DNA of 40,065 nucleotides from a bacterium (GTDB taxonomy: Bacteria > Bacillota > Clostridia > Oscillospirales > Acutalibacteraceae), in contig JAHKVW010000027.1 of the NCBI GenBank assembly GCA_020624805.1, positions 1-40,065 on the forward strand, written 5' to 3'. The stretch's first letter is position 1. Each line of letters begins with the position of its first letter. The notes under the pieces were generated by a model. It was not told the DNA's origin and did not search any database. It worked only from the letters and a program-made list of their open reading frames with translations. Made by a program: the position numbers and the translations under genes. Shown one piece after another: positions 16,943 through 24,080 of the stretch.

Positions 16943-18580
16943 ATGAGAAGAATCAACGGAATCCATCTGGAAAAAATGATGAATAACGGGCTCGCGTACC
17001 TCCAACAGCATGAGGAAGAGGTCAATCGCCTCAATGTGTTTCCCGTTCCCGACGGCGATACCGGCACCAATATGGCGTTGACCCTCGGCAACGGCATCCG
17101 CTACGCAAAGTCCGATGAACACGCCGGCGCCTATCTGCGCAGTCTTTCCGACGGTATGCTGCTCGGCGCGCGCGGGAATTCCGGCGTGATCCTGTCGCAG
17201 TTTTACCGCGGCCTTGCGGATGAGCTGGTACGCACACCGATCATCGGTCCGGGTGAGCTGCGCGCGGGACTGATCCGCGGCTATCGCACCGCGTATGAGG
17301 CGGTCGTGCATCCGGTCGAGGGCACGATCCTGTCCGTCGCGCGGGAGGGTATCGAGCATATCCGCACCCAGATCACGCGAAACTCCTCGATCGAAAGTAT
17401 CCTGTCGATGTATATCGCCGAGATGCGCAAGACCCTGTCCTATACGCCCGAGATGCTCAGCGTGCTCAAAGAAGCAGGCGTGGTCGACAGCGGCGCGTAC
17501 GGCTTTATCCTGATCATCGAGGGAATGCTCAAATGCCTGTACGGCGAGGTCATCGACCCTGTTGAGGTGCCCGCGCCGAAAACGCAGCAGCCCTTAGTCG
17601 ATCTGTCGCTGTTCAATGAGACCTCCGAGTTTTCGGACGGCTATTGCACAGAGTTCATTCTCCAGCGTCTGACGAATTCCCGCTACAAACAGGAGTTCGA
17701 CAAACAGAGCTTTATCTCGGAGCTGCGCTTTTTCGGCAATTCGATCGCGGTCGTGGTCAACGGTATGCGCGTCAAGGTGCATATCCATACGCTCTATCCC
17801 GCCAAGGTCATCGCCTTTGCGCAGCAGTACGGCGAATTTCTGACCTTCAAGATGGAGAATATGCAGGTACAGCACAACGAGCATGATCTGGAGATCGCGA
17901 AGAAGAAGGAGCACAAAGCGCTTGCGGTGATCGCGGTCGTCAACGGTGAGGGAATGAAAAAGCTGTTTGAGGATTTCGGCTGTGATATCGTCATCGACGG
18001 CGGTACCACGATGAATACCTCCTCGGCGGAGTTCTTGGAGGCGTTCGAGGAGCTCGACGCCGACGAGATCGTGATCCTGCCGAACAATCCCAATATCATC
18101 CTCGCCGCGCATCAGGCGGTCGAGCTTTCCAAACGCCGCCATATCACCGTGATCGAATCCGGGAGCGTCGCGCAGGGCTACTTTGCCATGGCGATGGATG
18201 TTCCGGACAGTGATGACGCGCCGTTCCGTGTTTCACAGATGATGAGCGGTATCGAGAATATCGCCACCGTCAGCCAGACGGTCGCCTCACGCGATTACAG
18301 CTATCATCAGATCAGCTGCCGCAAGGGCGACGAGATCGCGCTGCTCGACGGTGAGATCGTCAGCGTCGGTTCCGACTATGCAAAAACCATCCTCGACGCG
18401 ATTGCCGCCATCGAGGATATCGACGAGAAAGAGACATGTGTGATCTTTCGCGGAACGGGTGTTGACGAGGATAGGGGAGAAGAGCTGTGCGAGAGCCTCT
18501 CAGCCCGCTATCCGCTGATGGACTTTGAATGTATCAACGGCGGTCAGGAGATCTATCACTGGATCATCGGCTTAGCCTAA
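16943..18580 (+). CDS. fakA: DAK2-domain fatty acid kinase (FakA-like)
   Basis: This 545-residue protein has the DAK2 kinase domain first, with NVFPVPDGDTGTNM (metal and ATP binding), GARGNSGVILSQ and VDSGAYGF. The middle and C-terminal domains are of the FakA type. The length is typical. It phosphorylates FakB-bound fatty acids to acyl-phosphate for PlsY/PlsX. ATG at 16943 is preferred since AAGGA lies six bases upstream; ATG at 16937 touches that site. Next to the PlsC/ligase operon, it could feed exogenous fatty acids into the same pathway, but fakA is also a housekeeping gene. Confidence 0.9.
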   Translation: MRRINGIHLEKMMNNGLAYLQQHEEEVNRLNVFPVPDGDTGTNMALTLGNGIRYAKSDEHAGAYLRSLSDGMLLGARGNSGVILSQFYRGLADELVRTPIIGPGELRAGLIRGYRTAYEAVVHPVEGTILSVAREGIEHIRTQITRNSSIESILSMYIAEMRKTLSYTPEMLSVLKEAGVVDSGAYGFILIIEGMLKCLYGEVIDPVEVPAPKTQQPLVDLSLFNETSEFSDGYCTEFILQRLTNSRYKQEFDKQSFISELRFFGNSIAVVVNGMRVKVHIHTLYPAKVIAFAQQYGEFLTFKMENMQVQHNEHDLEIAKKKEHKALAVIAVVNGEGMKKLFEDFGCDIVIDGGTTMNTSSAEFLEAFEELDADEIVILPNNPNIILAAHQAVELSKRRHITVIESGSVAQGYFAMAMDVPDSDDAPFRVSQMMSGIENIATVSQTVASRDYSYHQISCRKGDEIALLDGEIVSVGSDYAKTILDAIAAIEDIDEKETCVIFRGTGVDEDRGEELCESLSARYPLMDFECINGGQEIYHWIIGLA

Positions 18581-18589
18581 GGAGAGATT

Positions 18590-19525
18590 ATGCCAATTTG
18601 GATTTGGATCGTTATCGCGGTCATCATATTGGGGCTCCTGCCTCTGCCGATCCTCGCTTACTATCTCTACTCGGTTCTTTTAGTGCGGACGTCAAAGAAG
18701 AAATGGGGCAGAGAGTGCAGTATTCCCGATGACGAGGAATACAAGAGGATGTTCGATATCGGCATCGAGTGGGAGAAGCAGTATCATTCATATAAAGTGC
18801 CGGTCGAGGTCGTCAGCGACGGACTCAAGCTGGTCGGAGAATATTTTGACTTCGGTTCCGACACCTCGGTGATCATCATCGCAGGACGCATGGAATCGCT
18901 GTTGTACTCCTATTATTTCGCGGAGCCGTACCGTCGACTCGGCTATAACATCCTCGTGATCGACAACCGTGCCCACGGTCTGTCCGAGGGAAAGTATCTG
19001 TCGCTCGGCGCCAAGGAATACCGTGATATCCTGCGCTGGGGTGAATTGCTCCATGATCGCTTTCATCAAAAAAGCATCGTGATCCACGGCATCTGCATCG
19101 GATCGTGCGTCGGATTGTTCGCCTTATGCTCGCCCGAATGTCCCGATTACTTCAAGGCGATGGCGGCGGAAGGAATGTTCACCACCTTCAAGGATTCGTT
19201 TGTCAACCATCTGATCGACGGTCATCATCCCGTTCAGCCCGCGACCTTCCTCGTGACGCTGTACATCCGTATTTTCGCGGGTGCCGACGTCGTGCATGAC
19301 GGACCCTTGTATCGGATCGATCAGCTCAAAAAACCGATCCTTTTCCTGCACAGCAAGGAGGACGTTTTTTCTCTGCCGTCTGAGGTACAGCAGGTATATG
19401 ATCGCTGTACAAGCGAGAAGAAGCTGGTCTGGTTCGAAAAGGGCGCTCATTCGCGCGTGCGTATCAACGCCACCCAAAGATATGACGAAACTGTTATTGA
19501 CTTTTTTGATCAATTAGAGATATAA
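18590..19525 (+). CDS. Alpha/beta hydrolase with Cys nucleophile
   Basis: This 311-residue protein has an N-terminal membrane helix (4-28) and the same layout as the hydrolases at 2120 and 14888. The nucleophile elbow reads GICIG, so Cys169 replaces the usual Ser. The acid is probably in SKEDVFS and the His in GAHSRVR. Cys nucleophiles are known in dienelactone hydrolases; elsewhere Cys often means altered chemistry such as thioester handling. It follows fakA by nine bases with AAGGAGAG upstream, so it belongs to that transcript. Confidence 0.85.
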   Translation: MPIWIWIVIAVIILGLLPLPILAYYLYSVLLVRTSKKKWGRECSIPDDEEYKRMFDIGIEWEKQYHSYKVPVEVVSDGLKLVGEYFDFGSDTSVIIIAGRMESLLYSYYFAEPYRRLGYNILVIDNRAHGLSEGKYLSLGAKEYRDILRWGELLHDRFHQKSIVIHGICIGSCVGLFALCSPECPDYFKAMAAEGMFTTFKDSFVNHLIDGHHPVQPATFLVTLYIRIFAGADVVHDGPLYRIDQLKKPILFLHSKEDVFSLPSEVQQVYDRCTSEKKLVWFEKGAHSRVRINATQRYDETVIDFFDQLEI

Positions 19526-19526
19526 T
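19497..19526 (+). promoter_or_regulatory. Promoter of the zinc-ribbon gene cluster
   Basis: TTGACT (19497-19502), 18 bases, TATAAT (19521-19526), overlapping the 3' end of the hydrolase gene. The first zinc-ribbon gene starts about 150 bases downstream. Confidence 0.7.
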
Positions 19527-19679
19527 GTTAAAGTAAATAAACCGTTTTATGTTGTTGCCGATTGAGGGTTCGTTGATGTGTCGGCATAGCAAAAAGACGG
19601 AATGAATCAGTATTGGATGGCTGCTGAGTTTGCATCGATTCTCGATCGCCGTTCAATCAACTATTTCAGGAGGTTAGTC

Positions 19680-20312
19680 ATGATTTGTAAACAATGCGGA
19701 AACGAAGTCGCTCCCAATGAGAAGTTCTGCGGTACCTGTGGTGCTCCGAATGATGCGGCTTTTGATCAGTCTTCACAGCCACAGTATGCACAACCCGCAC
19801 AGTCTGCACAACCCCGGTACGGTCAAGCCGAACAGCCTCAGTACGGTCAGCCTGCACAGCCTCAGTACGGTCAAGCCGAACAGCCTCAGTATGGTCAGCC
19901 TGCACAGCCGCAGTACGGTCAACCCGCTCAGCCGCAGTACGGTCAGCCTGTGCAACCTCAGTACGGTCAGCCTGTACAATCCCAGTATGGTCAGCCTGCA
20001 CAACCTCAGTACGGTCAGCCTGTACAATCCCAGTATGGTCAGCCTGCACAACCTCAGTACGGTCAGTATACGCAGGATCAGCTGGCAAGCTCCGTTTTGA
20101 AATTCGGTATCCTCGGGCTGGTATTCTCTATGTTGATCCCGTTGTTAGGTATTATCTTCAGCTCTATCGCAATGAGCAAAGCGAAGAATTATGCTTTGAA
20201 TTATCCCTTGGAGGGAAAAGCCAAGACCGGTAGGATATTGGGAATAGTGGGATTGATCCTCAGTATTGTGACGATGGTGATAACATTCTTCTATTATGTC
20301 TCTGCTGTTTGA
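19680..20312 (+). CDS. Zinc-ribbon / QPQYGQP-repeat / DUF4190-like membrane protein A
   Basis: This 210-residue protein has three parts. An N-terminal zinc ribbon has Cys3, Cys6, Cys17 and Cys20. A low-complexity linker of about 98 residues (33-130) is built from QPQYGQPA-type octapeptides. A C-terminal part has two hydrophobic helices with GRILGIVGL between them, like DUF4190. ATG at 19680 is chosen because AGGAGG lies just upstream. It is the first of three adjacent paralogues. Function is unknown; the linker may be flexible and the ribbon cytosolic. Confidence 0.85.
   Translation: MICKQCGNEVAPNEKFCGTCGAPNDAAFDQSSQPQYAQPAQSAQPRYGQAEQPQYGQPAQPQYGQAEQPQYGQPAQPQYGQPAQPQYGQPVQPQYGQPVQSQYGQPAQPQYGQPVQSQYGQPAQPQYGQYTQDQLASSVLKFGILGLVFSMLIPLLGIIFSSIAMSKAKNYALNYPLEGKAKTGRILGIVGLILSIVTMVITFFYYVSAV
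19776..20069 (+). repeat. 24-bp tandem repeats encoding QPQYGQPA
   Basis: The repeat region of gene A is made of 24-base units coding PQYGQPAQ variants. Synonymous differences between units suggest repeated slippage and recombination. The same units occur in gene B. Confidence 0.9.
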
Positions 20313-20395
20313 GAAATATTAGTATTGACGTAAAAGAATATGGCAGATTCGCATTATTCAAATGTGCGGTATTGCATGAAAAAGGTGAAATAATC

Positions 20396-21061
20396 ATGAT
20401 TTGTAAGCATTGTGGAAACGAAATGGAACCCAACGCAAAGTTTTGCGGTGTATGCGGTGCGGTAAATGAAGCGACGATCAACGGTCAGCCGATCGAGGAT
20501 ACGAAACCGCAGTATGCTCAGCCCACACAGCCGCAGTACGGTCAGCCTGTACAGCCGCAGTATGATCAGCCTGTACAGCCGCAGTATGATCAGCCTGTAC
20601 AGCCGCAGTATGGTCAGCCTGCACAGCCTCAGTATGGTCAGCCTGCACAGCCTCAGTATGGTCAGCCTGCACAGCCTCAGTATGGTCAGCCTGCACAGCC
20701 GCAGTACGGTCAGCCTGTGCAGCCGCAGTACGGTCAGCCTGTGCAGCCGCAGTACGGTCAACCCGCTCAGTACGGTGCTTCATATAATCCCGCTCCGGAT
20801 CCTGTGGCAAACGGTTATGCCGGCAGGGCGTTAGGCTTTGGTATCACATCCTTATGTTGCTGTTGGCTTCCGTTCTTTTTCTCGATTATCGGTATTGTTT
20901 TTGGGGCGATGGCAATCAAACAATCCTCCAATTACGCGCGAGTTGCGTCCACCGGCTCCGGACGTGCCAAGACAGGCAGAATACTCGGTATTATCGGGCT
21001 TGTGATCAGCATTATCGTTACGGCATTTTGGACATTGGCTTTATTTGCCGGAATGGCTTGA
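20396..21061 (+). CDS. Zinc-ribbon / QPQYGQP-repeat / DUF4190-like membrane protein B
   Basis: This 221-residue paralogue of gene A has a zinc ribbon (Cys3, Cys6, Cys17, Cys20), a QPQYGQP/QPQYDQP linker (residues 38-127) and a C-terminal two-helix domain with a Cys-rich first helix (CCCW) and GRILGIIGL. AAGGTG lies upstream of the ATG at 20396. The repeat is more regular than in gene A, suggesting recent expansion. It is probably transcribed with gene A. Confidence 0.85.
   Translation: MICKHCGNEMEPNAKFCGVCGAVNEATINGQPIEDTKPQYAQPTQPQYGQPVQPQYDQPVQPQYDQPVQPQYGQPAQPQYGQPAQPQYGQPAQPQYGQPAQPQYGQPVQPQYGQPVQPQYGQPAQYGASYNPAPDPVANGYAGRALGFGITSLCCCWLPFFFSIIGIVFGAMAIKQSSNYARVASTGSGRAKTGRILGIIGLVISIIVTAFWTLALFAGMA
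20507..20776 (+). repeat. 24-bp tandem repeats in gene B
   Basis: About eleven units of 24 bases encode QPQYGQPV/A and QPQYDQPV. Neighbouring units are almost identical in DNA sequence, so copy number is likely to vary between strains. Confidence 0.9.
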
Positions 21062-21124
21062 TCACACAACATATAATCTCTCTCAATTTATTGATACGAA
21101 TCAGGTACGATAGGAGAAATGAAG

Positions 21125-21892
21125 ATGAAATGTAATCATTGTGGAAATGAGATCAATATCAACGATAAGGTTTGCGCTGTATGCGGAGCCGAGGTCGAGA
21201 TCCAGACCATGCTGGTAGATGATGAACCCGCACAGCAGAATCCTTATTCTGCCAATCAGCCGGCACAGCCGCAATATGCACAGCCAATTCAACAACCGCA
21301 ACCGGCTCAGCCTCAGTATGCACAGCCGGTTCAACAGCCGCAACCGGCTCAGCCTCAGTATGCACAGCCGGTTCAGCAACCGCAGCCTGCGCCGCCTCAA
21401 CCGGTACAGCCTCAACCTCAACTGGTACAGCCGCCGATCGAGCCCAAACCGATGCGGCCGCAGTATGAGAGCTCTCAGCCGGTACAGCCGCAGTATGCTC
21501 AATCGCAGCCCGTACAACCGCCCATTCAGCCGCAGCCCGTACAACCTTCACAACCTCCCGTTCAGCCGCAGTATGCGCAGCAGTATAACGTGGGTGCTGT
21601 GGCAGAGGATCCCAATGAGCGCGAAATGTCCAAGTCCTGCCTGATCTTCGGTATTTTGGCGATTGCGTTCGGTTCATCTTTCTATCTGTCTTTCCTCGGC
21701 ATCGTTTTCGGCGCTATCGCGAGAAGTAAGGCAAAGACATATATGATGAGATATCCTCTGGTCGGTCGTGCTAAGGTCGGCAGTATTTTAGGAACGATCG
21801 GTTTTGTTCTGGGTATCGTATTGACGGTATTCTTTACCATATGGCTGATCGTTGTGATCGCCGCTGCCGGCAGTATCTATTATTACTATTAA
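21125..21892 (+). CDS. Zinc-ribbon / Pro-Gln-rich / DUF4190-like membrane protein C
   Basis: This 255-residue paralogue has a zinc ribbon with Cys3, Cys6, Cys17 and Cys20. Its linker (about residues 45-152) is rich in Pro and Gln, with longer and more diverged units (QPQYAQPVQQPQPA). The C-terminal two-helix domain has GSILGTIGF and ends in four Tyr. ATG at 21125 lies eight bases after AGGAG; the ATG at 21119 is too close. A strong terminator follows, ending the three-gene set. Confidence 0.85.
   Translation: MKCNHCGNEININDKVCAVCGAEVEIQTMLVDDEPAQQNPYSANQPAQPQYAQPIQQPQPAQPQYAQPVQQPQPAQPQYAQPVQQPQPAPPQPVQPQPQLVQPPIEPKPMRPQYESSQPVQPQYAQSQPVQPPIQPQPVQPSQPPVQPQYAQQYNVGAVAEDPNEREMSKSCLIFGILAIAFGSSFYLSFLGIVFGAIARSKAKTYMMRYPLVGRAKVGSILGTIGFVLGIVLTVFFTIWLIVVIAAAGSIYYYY
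21257..21580 (+). repeat. Pro-Gln-Tyr repeat region in gene C
   Basis: Longer, less regular units (about 42 bases for the first three) encode QPVQQPQPAQPQYA. This is a diverged counterpart of the repeats in genes A and B. Confidence 0.75.
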
Positions 21893-21901
21893 TTGAAAAC
21901 T

Positions 21902-21931
21902 CCGGGGGCAATTCTTTGTCCCCGGTTTTTT
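21902..21931 (+). terminator. Terminator after the zinc-ribbon cluster
   Basis: CCGGGGGCA pairs with TGTCCCCGG and is followed by TTTTTT, ten bases after the stop codon of gene C. Confidence 0.9.
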
Positions 21932-21989
21932 GCTTTTTCGCATATTACAGTTGTTTACGGATATGATACAGGGAGGAGTACTCTTACAT

Positions 21990-22976
21990 ATGAAACGAAA
22001 AAAATATGTGAAACGGGTGCTATGTGCTCTTTTGATCTTTATCCTCTCATTCTCTGTGCTCTCCATGGCGGTGACCGTGATTTTCTTCCATATGGCGTTC
22101 CCGCGCAGCGATTCGCCGAGTGAATTTGCCTACTCGTATGCGCGTATGGAAGAGGAGGGGTATTCGTATCAAAGAGTCAGCTTCCCTTCCGGCAATAATA
22201 CCTTGACCGGCTATTGCTTTGCGCCCGATGAGCCTCAAGCGCTGGTCGTGATCGCGGCGGGCATCGGTGACGGCGGTTCATCTCATCTACCCGAGATGAA
22301 AGAATTTGTCGACTGCGGTTACGCTGTATTATGCTATGACGCGACCGGTGTAGGGGAGAGCGAGGGCAGCGGTAAGGGCGGCTTATCCCAACCCGCGGCT
22401 GATCTGCGCGCGGCGCTTCGCTTCACTGCCGATGATGAACGATTATCAAAGCTGCCGATCCTGTTGTACGGTCATTCCGCGGGAGGATACGCGGCGGCGA
22501 CCTGTCTGGATGACGATCGGGTCAAGGCGGCGGTCATCATTTCGGGCTTTGACCATCCCGTACAGCTGATGCGGGATTCCGCGCGCTCTTACGTCGGGAT
22601 CCTCGCCGACGTTGAATATCCGTTTTTGCTTTTGGAAAATCAACTGCTGTTCGGCGATTGTCAAAAAGCCTCCGATTGCATCAACAGCGTATCGACTCCC
22701 GTAGCGGTATATGATGGTGTGGATGATGAACGTGTACCGCCATCCCAGCGCCTGAGTACGACGCTCGATCAGTCCGGGCGAACAAACGTCAGCGTCAGCC
22801 TGTGTGAGGAAACGCTCCGCAGCGGTCACACCGGCATGTGGCTGTCAAAGGACGCGCTCAGCTATCGGCTGTCTCACAAGGATGATACGTCTGTCGATTT
22901 TGAGAAAAGCAATCTGCTCGATCAGGATTATATCCGATCGATCCTGCGCTTTTATCGATCGGCTCTGGAATTGTGA
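21990..22976 (+). CDS. Secreted or membrane-anchored alpha/beta hydrolase
   Basis: This 328-residue protein has a basic N-terminus (KRKKYVKR) and a membrane helix (about 10-34), so the hydrolase domain is probably outside the membrane. GHSAGGY carries nucleophile Ser163, YDGVDDERVP the acid and RSGHTGMW the His. ATG at 21990 is chosen because GGGAGGAG lies 11 bases upstream; ATG at 21963 in frame has no such site. It lies after a terminator, so it is transcribed separately from the zinc-ribbon genes. Confidence 0.82.
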   Translation: MKRKKYVKRVLCALLIFILSFSVLSMAVTVIFFHMAFPRSDSPSEFAYSYARMEEEGYSYQRVSFPSGNNTLTGYCFAPDEPQALVVIAAGIGDGGSSHLPEMKEFVDCGYAVLCYDATGVGESEGSGKGGLSQPAADLRAALRFTADDERLSKLPILLYGHSAGGYAAATCLDDDRVKAAVIISGFDHPVQLMRDSARSYVGILADVEYPFLLLENQLLFGDCQKASDCINSVSTPVAVYDGVDDERVPPSQRLSTTLDQSGRTNVSVSLCEETLRSGHTGMWLSKDALSYRLSHKDDTSVDFEKSNLLDQDYIRSILRFYRSALEL

Positions 22977-23002
22977 GAATAGAAAAGAAACAGCAAAAAG
23001 AC

Positions 23003-23031
23003 TTGTAAAAATGTATCATATCATGTATGAT
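23003..23031 (+). promoter_or_regulatory. Promoter of the pqqD-peptidase pair
   Basis: TTGTAA (23003-23008), 17 bases, TATGAT (23026-23031), about 32 bases upstream of the start codon. Confidence 0.7.
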
Positions 23032-23032
23032 A
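23014..23032. promoter_or_regulatory. Inverted repeat overlapping the -10 box
   Basis: TATCATA-TCATG-TATGATA has perfect 7-bp arms and covers the spacer and -10 box of the promoter. The place and symmetry are those of a repressor operator; no regulator gene is adjacent. Confidence 0.5.
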
Positions 23033-23062
23033 GTAGCATATTATGCTCGGAGATGTGACAAA

Positions 23063-23323
23063 ATGAAACTGAAAAAGGACTTTATTGTACACAATGTCGG
23101 AGATGAGACCCTTTTGGTGCCGACTGCCGAGGCTGACTTTCACGGTCTGGTGCAGGGCAACAAAACGGTGGATACCATATTGAATTGTTTGGCGGAAGAA
23201 ACAACGGAAGAAAAGATCCTTATTGCTTTAAAAGAAAAATACGACGGCGATGAAGCCGATATGCGCGCTGATATCGCCGATGTGATCGCGAAACTGCGTA
23301 CGATCGGAGCGATCGATGAGTAA
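23063..23323 (+). CDS. PqqD family protein
   Basis: This 86-residue protein has the PqqD fold pattern, with VHNVGDETLLVP at the start and a helical C-terminal half ending in KLRTIGAIDE. PqqD domains bind precursor peptides for radical SAM maturases. No radical SAM gene or clear precursor is in the window. GGAG lies ten bases upstream of the ATG at 23063. It overlaps the peptidase gene by eight bases. Confidence 0.85.
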   Translation: MKLKKDFIVHNVGDETLLVPTAEADFHGLVQGNKTVDTILNCLAEETTEEKILIALKEKYDGDEADMRADIADVIAKLRTIGAIDE

Positions 23324-23729
23324 GTCGACCTTTGAAGAGGTGCTCGACGAGAAAGGCACGCTCATTTATACCAACGTCGGTGACAGCATGTATCCGCTGA
23401 TCAAACCGCGTGATCTGCTGGTCATCAAACAACCCGAGCTGCCACTGAAGCGGCTGGATATCCCGCTCTATAAGCGCGACAGCGGTCAGTATGTCCTGCA
23501 CCGTATTCTTAAGGTGCGTAAGGATGATTACCTGATCTGCGGCGATAATCGGGTGGGAACAGAGTCAGGCATCACCGACAGGCATATTATCGGCGTCCTG
23601 ACCGATATCATCCGCAACGGAGAGACCATCTCGGTGTACAGCACCAAGAATCGTATCTACGCGCATCTCTACAGCGACTTTATGCCGCTCAAACGCGTTA
23701 TCTTTCGTATCAAGCAAGTGTTTAAGTAA
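23316..23729 (+). CDS. S24/S26-type peptidase (signal-peptidase-like)
   Basis: This 137-residue protein carries GDSMYP with the catalytic Ser near residue 24, then DIPLYKRDSGQYVLHRIL, with a Lys that could complete a Ser-Lys dyad, and CGDN as in S26 signal peptidases. It has no clear N-terminal membrane helix, so it may be soluble or LexA-like. It overlaps pqqD, which implies shared function, perhaps trimming or export of a modified peptide. The peptide itself was not found. Confidence 0.82.
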   Translation: MSKSTFEEVLDEKGTLIYTNVGDSMYPLIKPRDLLVIKQPELPLKRLDIPLYKRDSGQYVLHRILKVRKDDYLICGDNRVGTESGITDRHIIGVLTDIIRNGETISVYSTKNRIYAHLYSDFMPLKRVIFRIKQVFK

Positions 23730-23739
23730 AAATATTACA

Positions 23740-24033
23740 GGCTCCCTTTGGTAAAGGTACCCCCGTTGGGGGAATGTCCGAAGGACAAGGGGAGATTCCC
23801 CTGCTAGGGGAAATGTCCGCAACGCGGACAAAAGGGTCGGCTGTCTTCGCAGAAGAAGCCGCTTCCGGCGAGGAGGATGTCGCCTGACATGCGTGTCCGG
23901 CGACTGATGAGGAGTTGTCCAAATCTTTTGATTTGGTATACAACTCCCATGCAACAGCGCTCCAAGAGCAGATTTCTCTGCGATTGGCTTAGCGCCACTG
24001 CGGGATTGCATTAATTGAACGAGCGTCAGTGAG
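23740..24033. repeat. Composite intergenic repeat island
   Basis: It opens with GGCTCCCTTTGG and closes with GGGATTGCAT...GAGCGTCAGTGAGA, the same ends as the short element at 34351-34422. Within it lie a module that recurs near 38474-38530 (CCCCCGTTGGGGGAATGTCCGAAGGA) and the two-hairpin element at 23911-24003. It fills the whole gap between the peptidase and CotH genes; no gene is seen in it. Confidence 0.7.
23911..24003 (+). repeat. Two-hairpin structured repeat, copy 1
   Basis: Hairpin 1 pairs GGAGTTGT with ACAACTCC and CCAAATC with GATTTGG. Hairpin 2 pairs GCGCT/AGCGC, CCAA/TTGG and GCAGA/TCTGC, with GA opposite GA between stems. A second copy is at 32844-32935; stem differences between the two are compensatory. 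It ends about 78 bases before the CotH start codon. Confidence 0.75.
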
Positions 24034-24080
24034 ATACTATTTTGCTTTCCGAAACCTATAATCTGAAAAGTGGTGATTGT

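Noticed and set aside
19678..20088. Frames in the QPQYGQP repeat regions on both strands
   Set aside because: Low-complexity repeats stay open in several frames; only the frame with zinc ribbon and membrane helices is supported.
23722..24011. Minus-strand frames across the composite repeat that look alike at 23911 and 32844
   Set aside because: The similarity comes from the shared repeat; stem covariation points to structure, not protein coding.
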